NCBI GenBank assembly: GCA_036276235.1
Contig: DATBDZ010000074.1
Location: 1-10,070 of the forward strand
DNA from: JANWHF01 sp036276235
GTDB lineage: Bacteria > Planctomycetota > Phycisphaerae > Tepidisphaerales > Tepidisphaeraceae
Reading direction: 5' to 3'
Length of the DNA stretch: 10,070 nt
Part shown: piece after piece, positions 5,800-10,070 of the stretch
How the letters are laid out: every line of letters starts with the position of its first letter
Position numbering within the stretch: position 1 is the first letter of the stretch
Position numbers and translations under genes: made by a program
Notes under the pieces: model-generated
The model's input: the letters and a program-made list of their open reading frames with translations, nothing else
Databases searched by the model: none
Told to the model about the DNA's origin: nothing

Positions 5800-5886
5800 T
5801 TATTGTAGGCTCCAGATAATCGCCGCGACCACCGCGTAGGCGGCAATCGCGATGCATGTCACTGTCGTGCCTGATGTCGTTTCCAT
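5800..5886 (-). CDS. Possible 28-residue single-membrane-segment peptide
   Basis: ATG at 5886 to TAA at 5800 encodes a 28-residue peptide that starts METTSGTTVTC and continues IAIAAYAVVAAIIWSLQ, a hydrophobic run long enough to span a membrane. Two in-frame TGA codons lie three bases upstream of the ATG, so the frame cannot extend. An AAGGA sequence lies 13 bases before the ATG, a long spacing. It sits alone in the convergent gap, upstream (in its own direction) of the bidirectional hairpin at 5692-5720. A short polar head plus one hydrophobic helix ending in W and a polar tail is typical of real small membrane proteins, but at this length chance is a serious alternative. No homologue is recognised. 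Confidence 0.3.
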   Translation of the reverse strand: METTSGTTVTCIAIAAYAVVAAIIWSLQ

Positions 5887-6000
5887 GGGTCATCAGCCAT
5901 CCTTCTTCTCTGTAAAGTAAGATGCTCGCAAAGAATAAAGGTTAGGGGAAATAGGAATTAGGGCGGAGATTAGAATCGGCGGTTTTCGTGCGGAAAAAGC

Positions 6001-6148
6001 GTAGGCGGCGGGATAAATCCCGCCCTACAGAAGAGCGCAGCGTCGGGCTGGATCCATCCCGCCGAGGTGCATTTCGTCCGGGTGGGTGGACTCGCCCACC
6101 ATTGCCTCGGCATCGGGTGCTCGTAGTGGGCGGGTACACCCACCCCAC
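6001..6148. repeat. Cluster of hairpin repeats in the convergent gap
   Basis: Three hairpins follow one another. The first is GTAG, then GGCGGGAT, loop AA, ATCCCGCC, then CTAC (6001-6028, with a two-base bulge). The second pairs GGTGGGTG (6081-6088) with CGCCCACC (6093-6100), inside an outer CCGAGG/CCTCGG pair (6062-6067 with 6105-6110). The third pairs GTGGG (6126-6130) with CCCAC (6144-6148) and GGGT with ACCC inside it. The cluster ends 31 bases before the anti-sigma stop codon, so it may provide that transcript's 3' end. The rest of the 5688-6178 gap (5887-6000) shows no gene. Confidence 0.6.
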
Positions 6149-6178
6149 ACGTGGCCGACACTTCTTCGGTTGGAATGG

Positions 6179-7852
6179 TTAACGGATAATCTGCGGCGCA
6201 TCTGCCGGCTGTGTGGCGGGCTGAGTCATGGCGGGTTGCGTGGCCGGCGGCGGCGCGGCGCGCTGCACGATGATGACCACATCAACCGGCTCATCGCTGG
6301 GGAGCGTGGCGGGCGCGGCCTTGGCAGCATCAGGCGCCAGCGCCTTTTGCGACGTCAAATTGCTTTGCGCGTATCGCCGCACGGCGTCGCTCGGCTGAGA
6401 TTGCGCTGGGCCGGCGGTGCCGCGCGCGCTTGCTTGCGAGATGGCGTCTTTCAGATCATGGGGCTGCGATGTCGCCGCCTCGAGTTGTCCCAGCGCCTGC
6501 CCGCGGTCCGGGCCGTTGGACTTGGTTTTTGCAAGATCGTTTGACGAATAATCGGACCGGTTCAGCAGGACAGAAAACTCCTGGCGATAGCCGCGGGCGG
6601 GAGTCTGCCCCTGCTGGTTTTGTGCCTGGATCGCCACCTGCCCGGTGTTGGCGACGGCAGGCTGGTTCTCGTTGGCGGCGTTCGAGGTCATTGCATAGTT
6701 TTTGCCGTCGTTCTGCGATGCGACATTTGCGGCGCCAATCGTCTTTTGCAGATCGGTGGCCTGGCTGCGCATGATGCCGCGGGCGATGTAAACATTTTCA
6801 ATCGGCAGGGAATTATCGAGCTGCTGCTGTTGCAATTGTCGAGCGGCTTGCTGTTGCTCATCGGCATTGCGCTGAAGCATCGGTCCGGCGTTTTGGCTGA
6901 TGCCGCCGGGGATTTCTCTCGCCTGTTGCGTCGGTGCAGCCCGCATTTGCGACTCGCGATCGCGGTAGCTGAGCGCGGCGGAATTCGCCGCCAGTTGCAC
7001 CTGTGGCGAGGCCGACTCAAACTTGATTGAATTGTTGGCGAAATAATTCGTGAGATCGCGGCGGACTTCCTGCGGATCGCTCGTCTGCACAACCATCACG
7101 AGCGCCTGATCCGAAGCAGCGTCACCGTTGACATTGCTGGATCCGCGCTGATTAACGGCAGCGGTGTTGAGCTGATTCTGCAACTGCTCGTTGCGATAAA
7201 CGTCAATGGCCAGCGCTTCAGGTGCATTCACCGAAGCCGGCTCGGTCGCCAGACCGGCGGCGGCCGCCCCGCCAAAACCTCCGAGAGCACCCGATCTTCG
7301 GCCACCAAATCCTCCCCCGCCGCCGCCGGGCGTGCGCCCGGCTGCATCCGCCAGAGTTCCCGCGGCACCGCTGCGGCGCTGGTCGTCCGTCTTATCCGCT
7401 GCGCCGGGATCACCCGCGCTTTCCGTTTCACGTTTCGGCTCCGCTGGCCCGGCGGGAGGCTTACGCGTGTCGGCCACGATACCGGGATTGCCCTTGGGCA
7501 AGACGAAGTAGAACAATCCCGCCAGCCCGACAGTCAGCAGAACAATCGCCGCCAGCGCGGCTACCTGCGGCCAGCGGTTGATCGACAGGCGCGGACCGCG
7601 TTTCTCACTCAGTCCCTCAAGCAGCACGGATCGCTCGAGCTGCCCGCTGAACGATTCGCACATATCCGCCGGCGCGGTTTCGCGCGGCAACGCCCGCAAC
7701 ATGTCGCGGGTGATCTGCAACTGATCCAGCACTCGCCGATAATTGGGATTCTGCTCCAGCAGCTTCTCGATCTCGGCGCGTTCCGCCCCTTCCAGCTCGC
7801 CGTCGATGTAAGCGGCAAGTTTCGCTTCGGTGTTTTCCTGGATCTCGGACAT
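6179..7852 (-). CDS. Membrane-anchored anti-sigma-like protein with long Q/A/P-rich exterior domain
   Basis: This 557-residue protein lies directly downstream of an ECF sigma factor and is probably its regulator. Residues 1-58 resemble the N-terminal helical domain of anti-sigma factors (AKLAAYIDGELEGAERAEIE, then a leucine-rich helix ending MLRALP), but there is no HxxxCxxC zinc motif. A single membrane helix lies at about 97-118 (VAALAAIVLLTVGLAGLFYF). The remaining 440 residues should lie outside the membrane. They contain a glycine-rich stretch (176-197), a possible folded region around 210-290 (ALVMVVQTSDPQEVRRDL), Q-rich tracts near 333-345 and a TQPA-rich tail (538-550). The frame can be extended to an ATG at 7957, but those 35 residues would come from the TTGCCAG repeat, so I use the ATG at 7852, where MSEIQENTEAKLAAYIDGEL begins as expected. 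No Shine-Dalgarno is visible. The partner assignment is inference from position and the N-terminal domain. Confidence 0.7.
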   Translation of the reverse strand: MSEIQENTEAKLAAYIDGELEGAERAEIEKLLEQNPNYRRVLDQLQITRDMLRALPRETAPADMCESFSGQLERSVLLEGLSEKRGPRLSINRWPQVAALAAIVLLTVGLAGLFYFVLPKGNPGIVADTRKPPAGPAEPKRETESAGDPGAADKTDDQRRSGAAGTLADAAGRTPGGGGGGFGGRRSGALGGFGGAAAAGLATEPASVNAPEALAIDVYRNEQLQNQLNTAAVNQRGSSNVNGDAASDQALVMVVQTSDPQEVRRDLTNYFANNSIKFESASPQVQLAANSAALSYRDRESQMRAAPTQQAREIPGGISQNAGPMLQRNADEQQQAARQLQQQQLDNSLPIENVYIARGIMRSQATDLQKTIGAANVASQNDGKNYAMTSNAANENQPAVANTGQVAIQAQNQQGQTPARGYRQEFSVLLNRSDYSSNDLAKTKSNGPDRGQALGQLEAATSQPHDLKDAISQASARGTAGPAQSQPSDAVRRYAQSNLTSQKALAPDAAKAAPATLPSDEPVDVVIIVQRAAPPPATQPAMTQPATQPADAPQIIR

Positions 7853-7864
7853 TATTTGGGGAAA

Positions 7865-7959
7865 AGTTGCCAGTTGCCAGTTGTCAGTTGCCAGTGAAGA
7901 AACAGAATCCGATTCGTATTCTGCCATTGCTGGCAACTGACAACTGGCAACTGGCAACT
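7865..7959. repeat. Perfect 30-bp inverted repeat of TTGCCAG units between sigma and anti-sigma genes
   Basis: The left arm (7865-7894) holds TTGCCAG, TTGCCAG, TTGTCAG and TTGCCAG. The right arm (7930-7959) is its exact reverse complement, including the variant unit. The 35-bp centre can extend the fold through CAGAAT (7903-7908) and ATTCTG (7918-7923). It fills almost the whole 113-bp gap between the sigma stop codon and the anti-sigma start codon. In the shared mRNA it would form a very stable stem. Confidence 0.9.
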
Positions 7960-7965
7960 ACTCCG

Positions 7966-8622
7966 TCACTTTAAATAGGCCTTCAGTTCATCGCGCAGCG
8001 CCAGTCGCGCGCGAAACAGGCGGCTCTTTAGGGTTCCCAGCGGGAGGCCGAGCACGTCGGCCATCTGCTGGTAATCAAATCCTTCGATGTCGCGCATCAC
8101 CAGGACGGCGCGATATTCGGCGTCCAATCGTCCAAGCGCCGAGAGGACCGCGCGGTCGCGCTCGCGATGCTCGGCTCGCTCGGGCGGCGTTTCGCTGCGG
8201 TCGCGCGCCATGCGATCGAGCAAGCCCGATGCCTGCTCGTCGCCGCGGTTGCGGCCGTTTTGATTCGCCGGCGCATCCAGCGAAAAAACCCGCTGCTTCT
8301 GTACCTTCCGCAACTGGCTGATCGCCAGATTGACGGCAATGCGAAACAGCCAAGTGTACGGCGAAGAATCGCCGCGAAAGCTGGACAGCGACGCGAGCCC
8401 GCGCGTGAATGCTTCCTGCGTGAGATCGCGTGCCTCTTCGCGATCGCCGACCAATCGGAGCATCGCGTTATAGAGGCGATCCTGGTAGAGCAGAACAATC
8501 TGACCGTAGGCTCCGCGGTCGCCGCGCTGGGCGCGTTGGAGCAGTGCTACGTCGGGCCTCGGGCCGCGTGCCGCCTCGGGCCGCGCGCCGGCTTCGCCAT
8601 GTGTTCCACTCACACTTGACAT
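7966..8622 (-). CDS. ECF-family RNA polymerase sigma factor
   Basis: This 218-residue protein has the two-domain layout of ECF (group 4) sigma factors. Region 2 is at about 26-107, with LYQDRLYNAMLRLVGDREEA, then RDLTQEAFTRGL and the DNA-melting segment SPYTWLFRIAVNLAISQLRK. A variable linker at 108-156 follows. Region 4 at about 157-209 has the helix-turn-helix that contacts the -35 element (YRAVLVMRDIEGFDYQQMAD, then VLGLPLGTLKSRLFRAR). The ATG at 8622 is preferred over the GTG at 8691, because the extra 23 residues look non-family and overlap the promoter region. It directs RNA polymerase to a specific set of promoters, probably held inactive by the membrane protein encoded next. A GGAAC-N16-CGTC element ends 7 bases before the start codon, suggesting self-activation. 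The UbiD gene is divergent. Confidence 0.92.
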   Translation of the reverse strand: MSSVSGTHGEAGARPEAARGPRPDVALLQRAQRGDRGAYGQIVLLYQDRLYNAMLRLVGDREEARDLTQEAFTRGLASLSSFRGDSSPYTWLFRIAVNLAISQLRKVQKQRVFSLDAPANQNGRNRGDEQASGLLDRMARDRSETPPERAEHRERDRAVLSALGRLDAEYRAVLVMRDIEGFDYQQMADVLGLPLGTLKSRLFRARLALRDELKAYLK

Positions 8623-8629
8623 GGGATTG

Positions 8630-8654
8630 GACGCAGAAGGGATCGGAAGGTTCC
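8630..8654 (-). promoter_or_regulatory. ECF-type promoter candidate directly before the sigma gene
   Basis: On the minus strand GGAAC (8654-8650) and CGTC (8633-8630) are separated by 16 bases, matching the general ECF consensus of a GGAAC/TGAAC -35 and a CGTC-type -10. Seven bases separate CGTC from the ATG, so the transcript would begin at or beside the start codon. This suggests positive autoregulation. Confidence 0.45.
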
Positions 8655-8730
8655 CGTTAAAACAGCAAGAAGCGTTCACCTCGAGGTCCACCCTCGCCGG
8701 TCATCCGTGGCCGCCGCTTCGGAGTCGCAC

Positions 8731-8759
8731 ACTATGCCAATCATGGGGGGTGGCGTCAA
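8731..8759 (-). promoter_or_regulatory. Housekeeping-type promoter candidate for the sigma operon
   Basis: On the minus strand TTGACG (8759-8754) and CATAGT (8736-8731) are spaced by 17 bases. The -35 is nearly consensus and the -10 matches 4 of 6. The leader to the ATG at 8622 would be about 100 nt. It could supply basal expression alongside the ECF-type element. Confidence 0.4.
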
Positions 8760-8784
8760 TGTTATGGGACGGGCGGGAGGGCTC

Positions 8785-8862
8785 AGGGTTCGGGGTTCAG
8801 GGTTCAGGAAATGCGATGGCGCGATTCAGCATTTCTTTCCTGAACCCCGAACCCCGAACCCT
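8785..8862. repeat. Inverted repeat built of GGGTTCA/GGGTTCG heptamers
   Basis: The left arm contains GGGTTCG (8786), GGGTTCA (8793), GGGTTCA (8800) and GG, then AAATGC. The right arm has GCATTT, then CC, TGAACCC (8841), CGAACCC (8848) and CGAACCC (8855). About 24 bp pair with one mismatch, and AAATGC/GCATTT adds six more after a short asymmetric bulge. It lies between the divergent sigma and UbiD genes, 22 bp upstream of the UbiD -10-like box. Confidence 0.85.
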
Positions 8863-8884
8863 TTGGAATTCTTCCGCTCCGCTT

Positions 8885-8890
8885 TACCAT
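8885..8890 (+). promoter_or_regulatory. Candidate -10 box just before the UbiD-family gene
   Basis: TACCAT lies 9 nt before the ATG at 8900, with no Shine-Dalgarno. It matches the TACNAT pattern before the HAD, gpsA and ABM genes. No -35 is clear. Confidence 0.3.
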
Positions 8891-8899
8891 CCTCAACCA

Positions 8900-10070
8900 A
8901 TGTCCACCGCCACACTCTCCGACTTCATCTCCGATCTGGAAACGCAGGGTGAGCTTGCTCGGGTGAGGGCTCGGGTTTCACCGGTGTTGGAGATCGCACA
9001 GATCGCGGATCGGATGAGCAAATCGCCGGCGCCGCATGGGCATAACGAGCTGGACCAGACTGCCCCCGGCAAGCTCGGCGGAAAGGCGCTGCTTTTCGAA
9101 AATGTCGAAGGCTCCGATATCCCCGTCGCGATCAATACGTTCGGCAGCTATTGGCGCGTCAATCGCGCGCTGGGCACCGAAAATCTCGATGCACTCGCCG
9201 GGCGCGTGCAGCAACTGGTGAAGCCGGAAATACCGACGACGCTGCTGGAAAAAATGAAGAAGCTGCCGGATTTGATCAAGCTCGGCAGCTTTCCGCCTAA
9301 GAGCGTGCGGAGCGGCATTTGTCAGCAGGTGGTGCTCGAAGGAGATAAGGCCGATCTGACGCGGCTGCCGATCATTCAGTGCTGGCCGCTGGACGGGAAT
9401 CTGGAGAGCGGGCAAGTTTTCGATAGGGAAGCCGCCGGCAAAGTCGCCGAGCGCGGCACCGGCCGCTACATCACGCTGGGCGGCATTCACACGATCAACC
9501 CGGACACCGGCGATCGCAACATCGGCATGTATCGCGTTCAGCTATTCGGCCCGCGCAAAGCCGCGATGCATTGGCACATGCATCACGACGGCGCGCGCCA
9601 TTTCCGCATGTACCAATCGCGCGGACAGAAGATGCCGCTGGCGATCGCGCTGGGGGGCGAGAGCGTGATGCCCTACGCCGCCACCGCCCCGCTGCCGCCG
9701 GGTGTTGAAGAACTGCTGTTTGCCGGATTTTTAAACGGCGGGGGGATCGAGTTGGTCAAGTGCCGCACGATCGATCTGGAAGTTCCTGCCAATGCCGAGA
9801 TCGTCATCGAAGGGTATGTCGATCCGAATGAAAAGCTGATGGAAGGCCCCTTCGGCGATCACACCGGATTTTATTCGCTGGCCGACTGGTATCCGGTTTT
9901 TAATGTCACAGCCATTACGATGCGGAAGAATCCGATCTATCCGACGACGATCGTTGGCAAGCCCCCGATGGAAGATTATTTCCTCGGCAAAGCGACCGAG
10001 CGGATTTTCCTGCCGCTGCTCAGGATGATCGTGCCGGACATTCTTGACTATGACTTGCCGATCTCCGGCG
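8900..10070 (+). CDS. UbiD-family decarboxylase, N-terminal 390 residues
   Basis: The frame is open from the ATG at 8900 to the window end, giving the first 390 of probably about 480-500 residues. UbiD enzymes decarboxylate unsaturated or aromatic acids using prenylated FMN made by UbiX. Family signatures are LSDFISDLETQGELARV (6-22), KALLFENVEGSDIPV (62-76), GRYITLGGIHT (188-198) leading to RNIGMYRVQLF, MHWHMHHDGARHF (223-235), the EELLFAGFLNGGGIELVKC block (270-288), EGPFGDHTGFYSLADWYPVF (315-334), which carries the conserved active-site glutamate E315, and NPIYPTTIVGKPPMED (344-359). It resembles the menaquinone (futalosine-route) type more than E. coli UbiD, so a role in quinone synthesis is plausible but not shown. 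The start is supported by the family-like N terminus and a TACCAT box. No UbiX or mqn gene is in view. Confidence 0.92.
   Translation, partial: MSTATLSDFISDLETQGELARVRARVSPVLEIAQIADRMSKSPAPHGHNELDQTAPGKLGGKALLFENVEGSDIPVAINTFGSYWRVNRALGTENLDALAGRVQQLVKPEIPTTLLEKMKKLPDLIKLGSFPPKSVRSGICQQVVLEGDKADLTRLPIIQCWPLDGNLESGQVFDREAAGKVAERGTGRYITLGGIHTINPDTGDRNIGMYRVQLFGPRKAAMHWHMHHDGARHFRMYQSRGQKMPLAIALGGESVMPYAATAPLPPGVEELLFAGFLNGGGIELVKCRTIDLEVPANAEIVIEGYVDPNEKLMEGPFGDHTGFYSLADWYPVFNVTAITMRKNPIYPTTIVGKPPMEDYFLGKATERIFLPLLRMIVPDILDYDLPISG

Noticed and set aside
5172..5846. 224-residue minus-strand frame across the gpsA end and the ABM gene
   Set aside because: It crosses two real plus-strand genes, a repeat and a hairpin, with no recognisable domain.
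5681..5893. 70-residue minus-strand frame starting at an ATG well spaced from AAGGA
   Set aside because: Its product is rich in R, H, P and G with no fold-like pattern, it runs through the 5692-5720 hairpin and overlaps the end of the ABM gene. The spacing may be coincidence.
7853..7957. 35-residue N-terminal extension of the anti-sigma-like protein
   Set aside because: It is encoded by the TTGCCAG inverted repeat and its spacer, and the family-like N terminus begins at the ATG at 7852.
8623..8691. GTG-initiated N-terminal extension of the sigma factor
   Set aside because: The added 23 residues do not look like ECF sequence and cover the GGAAC-N16-CGTC element; the ATG at 8622 fits better.

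Overview
This is a GC-rich bacterial chromosomal window that I would place in the Planctomycetota, probably near Phycisphaerae. That is an inference from four things: a UVR-motif helical protein of planctomycete type, a large Q/A/P-rich membrane anti-sigma-like protein ending in TQPA-type repeats, sparse Shine-Dalgarno sequences, and many structured intergenic repeats. I see no rRNA, tRNA, CRISPR array, transposase or phage gene.

Layout: (1) 2-688 (+), the C-terminal part of a DUF4139 protein, closed by a strong hairpin. (2) 844-1808 (+), a promoter, a folded leader and a UVR-motif protein, followed by a 13-bp-stem terminator. (3) 1880-1998, a degenerate 7-bp repeat array, then a HAD phosphatase (2049-2642, +). 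(4) 2643-3130, a convergent gap holding two hairpin-rich repeats. (5) 3131-3889 (-), a DDAH/amidinotransferase-fold hydrolase. (6) 3890-4264, a divergent gap with a 7-bp array, a MITE-like 42-bp inverted repeat and direct repeats. (7) gpsA (4265-5263, +), an 8-bp-unit inverted repeat, and a small ABM-domain protein (5397-5687, +). (8) 5688-6178, a convergent gap with a hairpin, a possible 28-aa membrane peptide and a repeat cluster. (9) On the minus strand, an ECF sigma factor (8622-7966) followed by its likely membrane anti-sigma partner (7852-6179), separated by a perfect 30-bp inverted repeat. (10) 8623-8899, a divergent regulatory gap with another 7-bp-unit inverted repeat. (11) 8900 to the end (+), the first 390 residues of a UbiD-family decarboxylase.

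The genes are mostly unrelated housekeeping or accessory functions: phospholipid precursor synthesis (gpsA), quinone-type decarboxylation (UbiD), a phosphatase, arginine-derivative hydrolysis and envelope-stress-type signalling (sigma/anti-sigma). Only the sigma/anti-sigma pair is clearly an operon.

The most unusual part is between the genes. Five intergenic gaps carry arrays of 7- or 8-bp units, different in sequence each time but alike in architecture; three are clear inverted pairs, a fourth is partly inverted, and one is a single array. Other gaps hold hairpins with a GAGTAC apex. Four plus-strand genes without a Shine-Dalgarno each have a TACNAT box 6-9 nt before the ATG, which suggests leaderless transcription. 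The sigma factor has an ECF-like GGAAC-N16-CGTC element placed so that its transcript could also start at the ATG.
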